Shown in pieces: positions 19,234 through 28,639 of a DNA stretch of 50,573 nucleotides. The notes beneath the pieces were generated by a model. That model was not told where the DNA came from. It ran no database searches and saw nothing but the letters and a program-made list of their open reading frames with translations. The translations under genes and the position numbers were made by a program. Source of the stretch: Candidatus Atribacteria bacterium (GTDB lineage: Bacteria > Atribacterota > Atribacteria > Atribacterales > JASGLU01); contig JASGLU010000004.1 in the NCBI GenBank assembly GCA_030156825.1, positions 1-50,573 on the forward strand, read 5' to 3'. Numbering within the stretch: the stretch's first letter is position 1; every line of letters begins with the position of its first letter.

Positions 19234-20223
19234 ATGTTTGATGATGAGTTTGAAGGCAAAGTTATTAATTTGTATGAATCGAAGATTGCTCGCTTTTTTA
19301 AGCGTTTAGGTTATCTGGTAGTAATTGCTATAGTAGCTATCTACTTTTTAACTGGTATTTATACAGTTGGACCTGATGAAGTAGGAATGGTAAAAACTTT
19401 AGGAAGGTTTACTGGGCAAGTGCCCCCTGGCCTTCACTATCATCTTCCCTACCCCTTTCAAACTGTGATAAAACCAAAAGTAACCGAACTGCGGAGAATA
19501 GAGGTTGGTTTTCGTACTTTGCATCCGGGGCCACCTCCTCGCTACCAGCTTTTTCCGGAAGAATCCCTGATGCTTACCGGAGATGAAAATATTGTAGATT
19601 GCCAATATATAGTTCAATATCGAATCTCCGATCCCTACTCTTATCTGTTCCTTATTAAGGAGGCAGAAAGCGCAGTAAGAAACGCAGCCGAAGCCGCCAT
19701 GCGGGAAGTAGTAGGTAAGAAAACTATTGATGAAGTGTTAACTGTAGGTCGGTCTGATGTCCAGCAAGAAGTTCAATCTCTTATTCAAAGTATTTTAGAC
19801 AACTACCAAAGTGGAATTAACATCGTAGCCGTTCAGTTGCAAGAAGTTCAACCCCCACAAGAAGTAGCTTCCGCTTTCCGAGATGTAGCCAGCGCCCGGG
19901 AGGATCGGGTTCGTTTTATTAACCAAGCTCGAGCTTATCAAAATCAGATTATTCCCCAAGCCCGGGGAGAAGCGGCTAAAATTCTGGAAGAAGCTCAGGC
20001 TTTCCAGGCCACTATTACCAAAGAAGCCGAAGGAGAAACCGCTCGTTTCCTCCAAGTTTTAGCGGAATACCAGTTAAATCCTGATGTTTCTCGCGAGCGA
20101 ATTTTCTTGGAAACTATGGAGATTGTATGGCCTCAAGTAAATAAATTTATCTTCGACAGCCAGGAAAATAGCGAAGATGTTTTAAAACTTTTACCTTTGG
20201 TGAGAGAGGGCAAAGATGAGTAG
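19234..20223 (+). CDS. hflK: SPFH-domain protease modulator HflK
   Basis: N-terminal TM, GPDEVGMVKTLGRFTGQVPPGLHYHLPYP; followed by hflC. Confidence 0.9.
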   Translation: MFDDEFEGKVINLYESKIARFFKRLGYLVVIAIVAIYFLTGIYTVGPDEVGMVKTLGRFTGQVPPGLHYHLPYPFQTVIKPKVTELRRIEVGFRTLHPGPPPRYQLFPEESLMLTGDENIVDCQYIVQYRISDPYSYLFLIKEAESAVRNAAEAAMREVVGKKTIDEVLTVGRSDVQQEVQSLIQSILDNYQSGINIVAVQLQEVQPPQEVASAFRDVASAREDRVRFINQARAYQNQIIPQARGEAAKILEEAQAFQATITKEAEGETARFLQVLAEYQLNPDVSRERIFLETMEIVWPQVNKFIFDSQENSEDVLKLLPLVREGKDE

Positions 20224-21100
20224 AAAATGGCTGATTCGCCTTATTGTGGTTCTGGTAATTATAGCGGTTATAGTGATTACTCGCCCCTGGTATATTTTGG
20301 ATGAAACTGAACAGGCGGTTATTCTCCAGTTAGGGAAACCAATCGCTACCGTAAAAGAAAGTGGGCTTCACTTTAAATTGCCCTACCCTATACAAGTAGC
20401 ATACAAGTTTGATAAAAGGTTGCTGGAATATGATTCTCCCCCAGAAGAGGTAATCACCGAAGATAAAAAAACCATGGTAATTGATTACTATGCCCGCTGG
20501 CGGATAGTGGATCCCTTGCTTTTTTTACAAACCGTGGTAAGTGAAGCCAGGGCTATGGTAAGAATTGATGACATTGCCTATTCCGAACTTCGGACAGAAA
20601 TCGGCAAAGTTGAGCTAATAGATGTAGTGTTTAAAGAAAGAGGACAAATTATGGAAGAAGTAACCGCTAAAACCAACCTCAAGGCTCAGGATTTTGGCGT
20701 GGAAGTGGTGGATGTCAGGATAAAACGAGCCGATCTCCCTCCTCAAAACGAAGAAGCAGTTTTCCAGCGGATGCAAACCGAAAGAGAACAGCAAGCTCAA
20801 CAGTATCGATCGGAAGGCAAAGAAGAAGCAACCAAAATTCAAGCTGCCGCCGATCGAGAAAAAGCCTTAATCTTAGCCGAAGCGAGAAGAGAAGCTCAAG
20901 TTATTCGTGGAGAAGGAGAAGCTGAAGCTCTCAGAATCTATGCCGAAGCCTATAACCAAGACCCGGAATTTTTTGCTTTCTTAAGAACTATGGAAATGTA
21001 TGAAAAATCTTTCTCCGAAAAAGATACCCTCATCCTCACCCCTGAATCTGAAATATTAAACTACTTGAAGACCCCGAAGCAGCCTGCGGCGCAAGATTAA
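20216..21100 (+). CDS. hflC: SPFH-domain protease modulator HflC
   Basis: ILDETEQAVILQLGKPI, VVDVRIKRADLP, coiled-coil EGKEEATKIQAAADREK. Confidence 0.92.
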   Translation: MSRKWLIRLIVVLVIIAVIVITRPWYILDETEQAVILQLGKPIATVKESGLHFKLPYPIQVAYKFDKRLLEYDSPPEEVITEDKKTMVIDYYARWRIVDPLLFLQTVVSEARAMVRIDDIAYSELRTEIGKVELIDVVFKERGQIMEEVTAKTNLKAQDFGVEVVDVRIKRADLPPQNEEAVFQRMQTEREQQAQQYRSEGKEEATKIQAAADREKALILAEARREAQVIRGEGEAEALRIYAEAYNQDPEFFAFLRTMEMYEKSFSEKDTLILTPESEILNYLKTPKQPAAQD

Positions 21101-21104
21101 AATA

Positions 21105-21194
21105 AGGGGGTAAACCCCTATAACCCCAAAAAAACCAAACAAATCAAATATAAAAAGACAAAAACAACCGAGGAAGAGAAAACTTTCCTCGGTT
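21105..21194. repeat. 3'-UTR repeat/terminator: GGGGGTAAACCCCTATAACCCC, A-rich GACAAAAACA, then hairpin AACCGAGGAA/TTCCTCGGTT
   Basis: Read directly; same layout recurs at 28564-28639. Confidence 0.6.
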
Positions 21195-21219
21195 CCAATT
21201 GTTTCGATTTTTATCATCT

Positions 21220-21265
21220 CCTCTCCCTCGACGGGAGAGGATTAAGATGAGGATGAAAATGAACC
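21220..21265. repeat. Palindromic intergenic repeat CTCTCCCTCGACGGGAGAGG followed by ATTAAGATGAGGATGA
   Basis: Inverted repeat read directly; resembles CTCTCCC..GGGAGAGG-type intergenic palindromes seen in diverse bacteria. Confidence 0.45.
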
Positions 21266-21317
21266 TCAAGAACTCCATAACAATTTGGTCAATATCAAAA
21301 TGAAAAACCTTTAAAAG

Positions 21318-21345
21318 AAAGGAAGAGCCGAAAGGCTCTTCCTTT
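21318..21345. terminator. Hairpin AAAGGAAGAGCC-GAAA-GGCTCTTCCTTT, between convergent genes
   Basis: Perfect 12-bp stem with GNRA-like loop. Confidence 0.75.
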
Positions 21346-21392
21346 CAAGGGAGTTTGGTTTGAGGGAGGAGCTCGGGTTTAGCTTAATTTCT

Positions 21393-21968
21393 TCAAAAAG
21401 CAGGCTCTTCAACGGGAGCTTCCTCAGTTGGAACTTCCATAGGTTGTTCTTCCGTGCTAATGGCAGGTTCTCTAATTTCTTCTCCGTTGTCCAACTTAAT
21501 AATATAAACTATGTTGCCTTCTTCTTCTTCTGCTAATTCTGCTTCTACTACAGCTCTATCTGGATTGGTATTTAATACGTTAGTTACTGCTTGCTCTAAA
21601 GAAACTGTGGTTTGGGGTAAAAGAGCAACTGCTGAGCTCGTCTCGGGTATTTCTTCGCTATCCAACACCTCTCCAGTTTGCGCATCTACTTTGACTTCCA
21701 TTCCATTGCTGAGCTCAATCAAGTACGTTGGCCCGCCAAAAAGTGGATCACTAAACTTGGCAGATATTGCTTGCGCTTCAGGGAAAGCAGTTAAAGCTGC
21801 TTTTATAGCTGCATCCATAGGAAAACGCTCTGGTGCAGGCGGTTCCTCTGGTACCATAGGTTGACCCGGTATAGCCTCCTGGGCACAAGCCGCCACACTA
21901 AATCCTACACTAAGTAACAACGCCACTAAAACCCCAACAAAGTAACGGTTCTTTTTCATTTTTCTCAC
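21393..21968 (-). CDS. Secreted protein with two PepSY-like repeats
   Basis: Signal peptide; two modules of the type 'AAIKAALTAFPEAQAISAKF..YLIELSNGMEVKVDAQTGEVL'. Confidence 0.7.
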   Translation of the reverse strand: MRKMKKNRYFVGVLVALLLSVGFSVAACAQEAIPGQPMVPEEPPAPERFPMDAAIKAALTAFPEAQAISAKFSDPLFGGPTYLIELSNGMEVKVDAQTGEVLDSEEIPETSSAVALLPQTTVSLEQAVTNVLNTNPDRAVVEAELAEEEEGNIVYIIKLDNGEEIREPAISTEEQPMEVPTEEAPVEEPAF

Positions 21969-22092
21969 CTCTTTATTTTATTTGACGAGTTTTCCTCGTC
22001 TGAAAAGAATATAATCCCGAAAAATGAAAAGGTAATGAATACAACATTAACTTAAGATGAAATTTGAAAAACTTTAGTATAATAGAAGTACA

Positions 22093-22943
22093 ATGCGTAT
22101 CTTAGTGGTAGAAGACGAAAAACGTTTAGCGGAGGTTATCAAAAAAGGCTTGGTAGAAGAGGGTTATTCAGTTGATACCGCCTATGATGGAGTAGAAGGA
22201 CAATATATGGCCGAAAACACTCCCTATGACCTGGTAATTCTTGATATCATGCTGCCTAAAAAAGATGGAATCACTGTTTGCCAAGAACTACGCACCAGAG
22301 AAATTAACACTCCTATATTGATGTTAACTGCAAAAGATAGGATAGACCCCCATGCTGCTTGAGCCGCACCAGATAACAATGAAAACAGAATTCAATATAA
22401 TCTTAGAGAAACAATAGTGGTCTATCCTTTCAGTTTTTCGTTTCTTTAGTCTTTGCCTTTTATTTTTAGTTTTTCGGGGGGTTTAAGGGGGGCGAAGCCC
22501 CCATTATTGCCGTTTACAGGATAAAAGATAGGGTAAAAGGCTTGGATTCAGGAGCTGATGATTATCTGGTTAAACCTTTTGCCTTTAGTGAGTTATTAGC
22601 CAGAGTAAGAGCCCTTCTGCGGCGAGAAGCTATTTCTAAATCTCCAAAGCTTCAGGTGGGTAATTTGGTAATGGATACCTTGACTAGAGAGGTGTGGCAA
22701 GGAGATAAAAAAATCGAATTAACCACCAAAGAATATGCACTGCTCGAATACTTTATGCGTCACCCTAATATGGTAATTACTCGAACTATGCTTATGGAAA
22801 AAGTGTGGGATTATGATTTCGAAGGTATATCCAATGTTATAGACGTGTATGTTCGCCGATTGCGGCTTAAACTGGACGAGGTAGAAGGAGAAAGTATTAT
22901 TGAAACAGTAAGGGGAGCTGGTTATAGATTAAGGGAACCATGA
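22093..22943 (+). pseudogene. OmpR-family response regulator interrupted by a ~183 bp insertion; pieces 22093-22362 and 22542-22943
   Basis: Removing 191 bp (insert plus one duplication) gives ..[26 protein letters not shown].., a normal receiver-DNA-binding protein. Confidence 0.92.
22340..22522 (+). mobile_element. Short non-coding insertion element (MITE/REP-like) in the response regulator gene
   Basis: Flanked by AAAAGATA(GG) at 22332 and 22523; homologous to 47636-47896 (inverted) and partly to 50141-50204. Confidence 0.8.
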
Positions 22944-24367
22944 AATTTTTTAAAAGTGTTAAATTTCGCTTAACCGTTTGGTATCTAATAGTTATGAGTA
23001 TTTTGCTTTTTATTTTTGCTGCCGTATCTTACTTTACTCTTTACCGCAATCTATACGATAATTTAGACGACAACTTAGAAAACCGGTGGATTAAATTACG
23101 AGGCCTGCTACGAGAGTCTAAAGATAAAGTCGATATCGACATGGAAAGAGAGTTAGGAGAAATCATATTAATTTATTCCCCAGAAGGTATTCTACAAAAA
23201 AGCTCTGGACCTTTTACTGACACTTCCGATATTGTACCAGTAGTGCAAGAAGTAGCTCAAGGAAATCCTCTTTTTTTCAATACCACCACTACCTATGATC
23301 GAGAAATCCGATTTTACGCTGCGCCAGTCACGGTAGAAGAGACCTCTCTCGTGGTATTAATTGGTCGTCATTTTGACGAAATAAAAATTATTTTGGGGAG
23401 ATTGCGTACCATTTTTACCCTTTCCGGTTTAGCAATGTTATTTTTAGCTGGTATTGGAGGATTATTTTTAGCTAATCGAGTACTTCGCCCGGTGGACCGG
23501 ATAACTCGTACCGCTCAAAAAATAGGAGAAAGCAACCTGAGCCATCGGATAGAGATAGATAGTGAAGATGAATTAGGAAGGTTATCTCTTACTCTAAATC
23601 GAATGATAGCTCGTCTGGAAGACGCCTTTCGCCGTCAACAGCAATTTGCTGCTGATGCCTCACACGAGTTGCGTACTCCTTTGTCTGTCATTCAAGCAGA
23701 AGCCACTTTGGCTCTCAGCAAAGATAGAAAAATAGAAGATTACCGGGAAACCTTGGAGACAATTTCTCAAGAAGCTGCTTATATGTCATCAATAATTGAT
23801 AAATTGCTTTTTTTAGCCCGCAGTGATACTCGACAGGAACAATACAGTTCTGAAAAGGTTAATCTTCGGGAGTTAATTACCGACTTAGCAATCAATATAG
23901 AAACACTTGCTCAGGAAAAAGGGCTGAAATTGGAAGTAGGAACAATAGAAAATCTGGTGGTGAGAGGTGACAAAGATAGGTTAAAGCAACTTTTGTTTAA
24001 TCTTTTAGAAAATGCTATCAAGTATACTATGGTGGGAAAAATTTCTATCTCGGCTGTCCGAAAAGATAAGATGGCGGTAGTAACTATTGCTGATACTGGA
24101 ATTGGCATCCCCCCACAGGACTTACCTCATATTTTTGAGCGCTTTTGGCGAGTAGACAAAACCCGTTCTCGAGAGAACGGGGGTACGGGTTTGGGTTTGG
24201 CTATTGCCCAGGAAATTGCTGAAGCCCATGGTGGAAAGATTAAGGTAGAAAGTGAATTAAATAAAGGGAGTACTTTTTCAGTGATATTACCTATCTCTCC
24301 AGACATCTCTGAAAGTTCAGGCAAAAAGAAAATTAAACGGAAAAAGAAGCAGTTAAAAAATATTTGA
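22940..24367 (+). CDS. Sensor histidine kinase (HAMP-HisKA-HATPase)
   Basis: DASHELRTPLSVIQAEATLAL, DTGIGIPPQDLPHIFERFWRVDKTRSRENGGTGLGLAI. Confidence 0.93.
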   Translation: MKFFKSVKFRLTVWYLIVMSILLFIFAAVSYFTLYRNLYDNLDDNLENRWIKLRGLLRESKDKVDIDMERELGEIILIYSPEGILQKSSGPFTDTSDIVPVVQEVAQGNPLFFNTTTTYDREIRFYAAPVTVEETSLVVLIGRHFDEIKIILGRLRTIFTLSGLAMLFLAGIGGLFLANRVLRPVDRITRTAQKIGESNLSHRIEIDSEDELGRLSLTLNRMIARLEDAFRRQQQFAADASHELRTPLSVIQAEATLALSKDRKIEDYRETLETISQEAAYMSSIIDKLLFLARSDTRQEQYSSEKVNLRELITDLAINIETLAQEKGLKLEVGTIENLVVRGDKDRLKQLLFNLLENAIKYTMVGKISISAVRKDKMAVVTIADTGIGIPPQDLPHIFERFWRVDKTRSRENGGTGLGLAIAQEIAEAHGGKIKVESELNKGSTFSVILPISPDISESSGKKKIKRKKKQLKNI

Positions 24368-24587
24368 TAAATTTTTTGGGAAGAGCAAAATTTATTTTGA
24401 AAGTATGCAGTAGAAGATAATTTTTACTCAAAACTTGACAACCAACCTACCCACAAAAGGAGGAAAAATGTCAACCGAAATAAAGCAGCCCTCAAAAAAT
24501 TAATTGGTTTACCTCTTGAAGAAAAGAGTAAAATAAGAGACAATCTTTTCTGGTAGAAAAATATAAAACTAAAAAGGAGGCAACGAA

Positions 24588-25562
24588 ATGGCAGTTCAAT
24601 TTAGCGAACTCGGGTTAGTAAACACTCGAGAAATGTTTCGTCAAGCTATGGCTGGTAAATACGCCGTTCCCGCCTACAACTTCAATAATATGGAGCAACT
24701 CCAAGCCATAATTATGGCTTGTGTGGAGTGTAATTCGCCTGTAATTTTACAAATTTCCAAAGGAGCCCGTAAGTATGCCAACCAGACCCTTCTGCGCTAC
24801 ATGGTCCCGGGAGCAGTGGAAATGGCCAGAGAAGCAGGAAGTAAGATTCCTATTGCCCTAAACCTGGACCACGGGGACTCTTTTGAGCTGGCTAAATCTT
24901 GTGTCGACTATGGTTTTTCCAACGTTATGATTGATGGCTCACACCTTCCTTATGAAGAAAACGTAGCTTTAACCAAAAAAGTGGTGGAATACGCTCATCA
25001 ATATGATGTAACGGTGGAAGGAGAACTTGGTGTCTTAGCTGGAATCGAAGAACACGTTTCTTCCGAAGTTTCTCATTACACCAAGCCAGAAGAGGTAGAA
25101 GATTTCGTTAGTAAAACTGGAGTAGACAGCTTAGCCATATCTATCGGCACCTCCCACGGGGCTTACAAATTCAAATTAAAACCAGGTGAACCCTTACCCA
25201 CTCTCCGGTTTGATATTTTAGAAGAAGTTGAACGTCGGCTGCCTGGTTTTCCCATCGTTCTTCATGGAGCTTCGTCGGTCTTGAAGAAATACGTAGATAT
25301 TATCAACCAATATGGAGGGAAATTAGAAAATACCGCCGGTGTGCCTGAAGATCAAATTCAACGAGCTGCTAAATCGGCAGTATGCAAAGTTAATATCGAC
25401 TCCGACGGCCGATTGGTGATGACCGCTATGATACGCAAACACCTGGCCGAGCACCCTGAGGATTTCGACCCTCGAAAGTACTTGGGCCCAGCCAGAGAAG
25501 AATTAAAGAAAATGTACATCGCTAAATGTGAACTTTTAGGTAGTGCCGGAAAAGCCGGTTAA
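24588..25562 (+). CDS. fba: Class II fructose-bisphosphate aldolase family
   Basis: YAVPAYNFNNMEQLQAI, LNLDHGDSFE, VEGELGVLAG, VLHGASSV; SD AAAGGAGG. Confidence 0.92.
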   Translation: MAVQFSELGLVNTREMFRQAMAGKYAVPAYNFNNMEQLQAIIMACVECNSPVILQISKGARKYANQTLLRYMVPGAVEMAREAGSKIPIALNLDHGDSFELAKSCVDYGFSNVMIDGSHLPYEENVALTKKVVEYAHQYDVTVEGELGVLAGIEEHVSSEVSHYTKPEEVEDFVSKTGVDSLAISIGTSHGAYKFKLKPGEPLPTLRFDILEEVERRLPGFPIVLHGASSVLKKYVDIINQYGGKLENTAGVPEDQIQRAAKSAVCKVNIDSDGRLVMTAMIRKHLAEHPEDFDPRKYLGPAREELKKMYIAKCELLGSAGKAG

Positions 25563-25578
25563 AACTACTCCTAAAAAT

Positions 25579-25605
25579 AAGTGCCCTGCTTTAAGCAGGG
25601 CACTT
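25579..25605 (+). terminator. Hairpin AAGTGCCCTGCT-TTA-AGCAGGGCACTT
   Basis: Perfect 12-bp inverted repeat after the aldolase. Confidence 0.8.
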
Positions 25606-25723
25606 ATTACAGTTCAAATTGTACTTCTATTTTCTCATTACCTCAGCAAATTTTCTTTAACCCAAGTTGGAAAATGTGTCTTTTCTCTAATTTTGTTCGT
25701 TGAAATTCAAAAAACAACTAAAA

Positions 25724-26770
25724 TCAAAAAACCGATAAGGCATCTGTTACCAAAAAATCAATAAGTTGAGAAAAACTTAGCCCCTGAGCTCGACATTCTT
25801 TTGGAATAAGACTGTTATCGGTCAAACCGGGAATAGTGTTGAGTTCCAGCACATAAATAGTATCGCTTTTTTCCTGCACCATAAAATCTACTCGAGACAT
25901 CCCTCGACAACCTAAAAGTTGGTGAATACGAAGAGCCATTTTTTGAATAGCTTGGGTTAAAGCTGGCACAAGTGGCGCTGGAGTAATTTCCTGGGTAGCT
26001 CCCGGTGTATACTTAGAAAAAAAATCAAAAAAGTCCCTCTTTTGAGGAACAATCAAAACTGGCGGCAACGCTTGTGGAGGTTCTTTCCCCCCTCCCAATA
26101 CGCCACAGGTAACTTCCTTTCCCCAAATTCTTTCTTCAATTATTAGCTTTTCTCCTATCGAGAAAGCCTGATCCACCACCTCTTCTAACGAAGACAATCC
26201 TTCCCCTAAAAATATACCAAAACTTGAACCGGAAGAAGCTGGTTTTAACACCCAGGACGGGAAAAGCGAAGCTTTTCTTAAAATTAGCTGGCGGTTTTTG
26301 TTCCACTCTTTTTGAGTAAAAGTCCATCCTCGGGGAATAATAATGTTCTCGGCCAACATTATTTTACGAAAAATATCTTTATCCATAGCTATACTGCTTG
26401 CTAAAACTCCTGAACAAGTGTAAGCTATCCCGGCCAACTCTAAAAGGCTCTGAATACGACCATCTTCTCCGTAGGGTCCATGAAGCACAATAAAAACTAA
26501 ATCAATTTCCCTTTGAAGCCTAACAATGGCTTCCCCTAAATCTACTCCTTCCCAGAAAAGCAAGTTGAGATTTTCTGGTTGTTCTAAAAATCTTCGAGAG
26601 AAATACCATCGCCCTTCCTGACCAATAACTACCGGCCGAAGTAAATATTTTCCATAATCAGCGTTTCTAATAACTGCTCGACCAGAGGCTACGCTTACTC
26701 CATGTTCTTCGCTAACCCCACCCATCAAAACCGCTAATCTAAGTTTGCTGGGGCTCATAGTTTTTCCCAA
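25724..26770 (-). CDS. ddl: D-alanine--D-alanine ligase
   Basis: LRLAVLMGGVSEEHGVSVASG, VLHGPYGEDGRIQ, SRVDFMVQ..YVLELNTIPGLT. Confidence 0.92.
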   Translation of the reverse strand: MGKTMSPSKLRLAVLMGGVSEEHGVSVASGRAVIRNADYGKYLLRPVVIGQEGRWYFSRRFLEQPENLNLLFWEGVDLGEAIVRLQREIDLVFIVLHGPYGEDGRIQSLLELAGIAYTCSGVLASSIAMDKDIFRKIMLAENIIIPRGWTFTQKEWNKNRQLILRKASLFPSWVLKPASSGSSFGIFLGEGLSSLEEVVDQAFSIGEKLIIEERIWGKEVTCGVLGGGKEPPQALPPVLIVPQKRDFFDFFSKYTPGATQEITPAPLVPALTQAIQKMALRIHQLLGCRGMSRVDFMVQEKSDTIYVLELNTIPGLTDNSLIPKECRAQGLSFSQLIDFLVTDALSVF

Positions 26771-28508
26771 AAAACAATTCTCTATAAAAAGGGTTATGTT
26801 TTAGCAATTCCTGATGTGACCCTATCCCCTCTATTTTCCCATCCCGGAGAAGCACAATTTGGTCCAAATCCCTTACCATCTTCAGAGAATGGGCAATAAC
26901 AATTACAATTTTATCCCGCTCGATTTTAGAGATAGTGTCCAAAATATAGCTTTCAGACTTAGGATCAAGGTTAGAAGTAGCCTCGTCAAAAACTAAAATG
27001 GGAGGGTCCTTCAGTAAAGCCCGGGCAATAGCAATTCTTTGTTTTTGCCCTCCAGAAAGCCAACTACCATTTTCGCCCACGTCAGAATCATAGCCTTTCT
27101 CCAGTCCTTCTACAAACTCATGGGCATGGGCTTTTTTCGAGGCGTCCAAAAGCTCTTCATGAGAGGCTTTAAAATTACCGTAAAGAATATTATCCTGGAC
27201 TGTCCCTCCCATTAGAAGAGAATCCTGCCAAACAACCCCAATTGCATTTCTCAACGAGGAAAGCTTTAATCTTCTAATATCTATCCCATCGATTTCAATT
27301 TTGCCCTGAGTAGGGTCGTAAAAACGCATAAGAAGGTTAATCAAGGTACTCTTCCCGGCTCCACTCGGACCTACAATACCTACTTTCCTCCCTAAAGGAA
27401 TATCCAGAGTAAAATCTTTCAATACCATCTCTCCCTGGTAAGAAAAAGACACTCGATCAAATCTTATCCCCTGTTCAACCCCCTTCAGTTCCAGCGGTTC
27501 TTCCGGTTCTTGAATCTGCGGAGTGATATCCAAAAACTCAAAAATTCTTTCTGCCGAGGCCAAACTCTGCTGTAGAAGCTGATAACCAGAAGAAAAATGG
27601 GCAAGTGGGTTAGCCGCTGTGACCAAATAACCGATAAAAGCGATCAATCCTCCTGGAGTTAGGTTACCATAAATAACCTCCCGTCCTCCATACCAGACCA
27701 CCAAAGTTAATCCACAAGAAGAAATTAGTTCCACCAAAGGACTAAGTATAGCTTTGGCCTTTACTTGCTTCATAGCTAAATTAAAGTTAAGTTCGTTTTC
27801 TCGTTCAAATCGCTCAGTTTCATAGCGTCCGGTAACGTAAGACTGAATGATTTTCATTCCGGAAATGGTTCTTTCTACTAATGAGGTTAAGACCGCAGTT
27901 TTACTTTGAAGCAGGTGTGAAGCCCCTTTCACCTTTTTCCCTAAAACATCAATCCCCCACCCCACCAGAGGAAAAATCAACATAGAGAGTAGAGCTAACT
28001 TCCAGTGGAGAACAAAGAGAATTACAACAGAACCGGAAAAAATCAAAATATCCATAAGAATATTTAAAAAAGTATTGGAAAATAGATTCTGAAGAACTAA
28101 AACATCGTTGGTCATTCGAGAAATAACGTCTCCGGTAGGATGATTTTGGAAAAAAGAAGCCGAAAGGTTATGAAGATGGTGGTACAGCTCCGAACGCAAA
28201 CGAGCAATCACTCTGAAACCGGCCACCGAAATCCACAGGCTCTGGATATAAGAGGCTATCCCTTTTACCAGGAAAATAATTACTATAGAAGAAGCAATAA
28301 ACAGTAAAAGTCTCATATTTTTATCAATTAGAGCCTGGTCAATCATATCTTTTACTAACCAGGGCAAAGCCAAGTTGAAAATTGAACCCAAAGCGGCCAT
28401 AGCTACCGCCCCCACTACAAACCACCCATAGGGACGAAGGTAGCGTATTAACCTTGTTAAACTCTTTCCAGGTTTTAAAGGTGAATTTTCTTTAGTAGAC
28501 TTTCTCAT
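26739..28508 (-). CDS. msbA: ABC transporter, MsbA-like lipid A exporter
   Basis: Type I exporter TM domain; GPSGAGKST, LSGGQKQRIAIARAL, ILVFDEATSNLD; next to the lpx genes. Confidence 0.85.
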   Translation of the reverse strand: MRKSTKENSPLKPGKSLTRLIRYLRPYGWFVVGAVAMAALGSIFNLALPWLVKDMIDQALIDKNMRLLLFIASSIVIIFLVKGIASYIQSLWISVAGFRVIARLRSELYHHLHNLSASFFQNHPTGDVISRMTNDVLVLQNLFSNTFLNILMDILIFSGSVVILFVLHWKLALLSMLIFPLVGWGIDVLGKKVKGASHLLQSKTAVLTSLVERTISGMKIIQSYVTGRYETERFERENELNFNLAMKQVKAKAILSPLVELISSCGLTLVVWYGGREVIYGNLTPGGLIAFIGYLVTAANPLAHFSSGYQLLQQSLASAERIFEFLDITPQIQEPEEPLELKGVEQGIRFDRVSFSYQGEMVLKDFTLDIPLGRKVGIVGPSGAGKSTLINLLMRFYDPTQGKIEIDGIDIRRLKLSSLRNAIGVVWQDSLLMGGTVQDNILYGNFKASHEELLDASKKAHAHEFVEGLEKGYDSDVGENGSWLSGGQKQRIAIARALLKDPPILVFDEATSNLDPKSESYILDTISKIERDKIVIVIAHSLKMVRDLDQIVLLRDGKIEGIGSHQELLKHNPFYRELFFGKNYEPQQT

Positions 28509-28563
28509 ATAGAAAAATGTACCACTTTTTTACCTTATATGAAAGTATCTTCCCACACAAAAA

Positions 28564-28639
28564 TTACCGATGGAGGAAAGCTCTCTCTCGGTAGTTTTTG
28601 TTTTTGTCTTTTTTCAGGGGGTTTAAGGGGGTTTACGCC
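28564..28639. repeat. Terminator plus G-rich repeat at the lpxB 3' end (minus orientation: GGGCGTAAACCCCCTTAAACCCCCTG, A-rich GACAAAAACA, ACCGAGAG hairpin)
   Basis: Same arrangement as 21105-21194 after hflC. Confidence 0.55.

Noticed and set aside
24162-24181. CCCGTTCTC-GA-GAGAACGGG palindrome in the second kinase
   Set aside because: Falls in the conserved TRSRENGG G-box region and is explained by coding; loop too short for a stable RNA hairpin.
24469-24556. Short frame MSTEIKQPSKN* and, one base shifted, KLIGLPLEEKSKIRDNLFW, upstream of the aldolase
   Set aside because: Could be a tiny frameshifted gene remnant, but too short to identify; no support beyond an SD-like AAAGGAGG.
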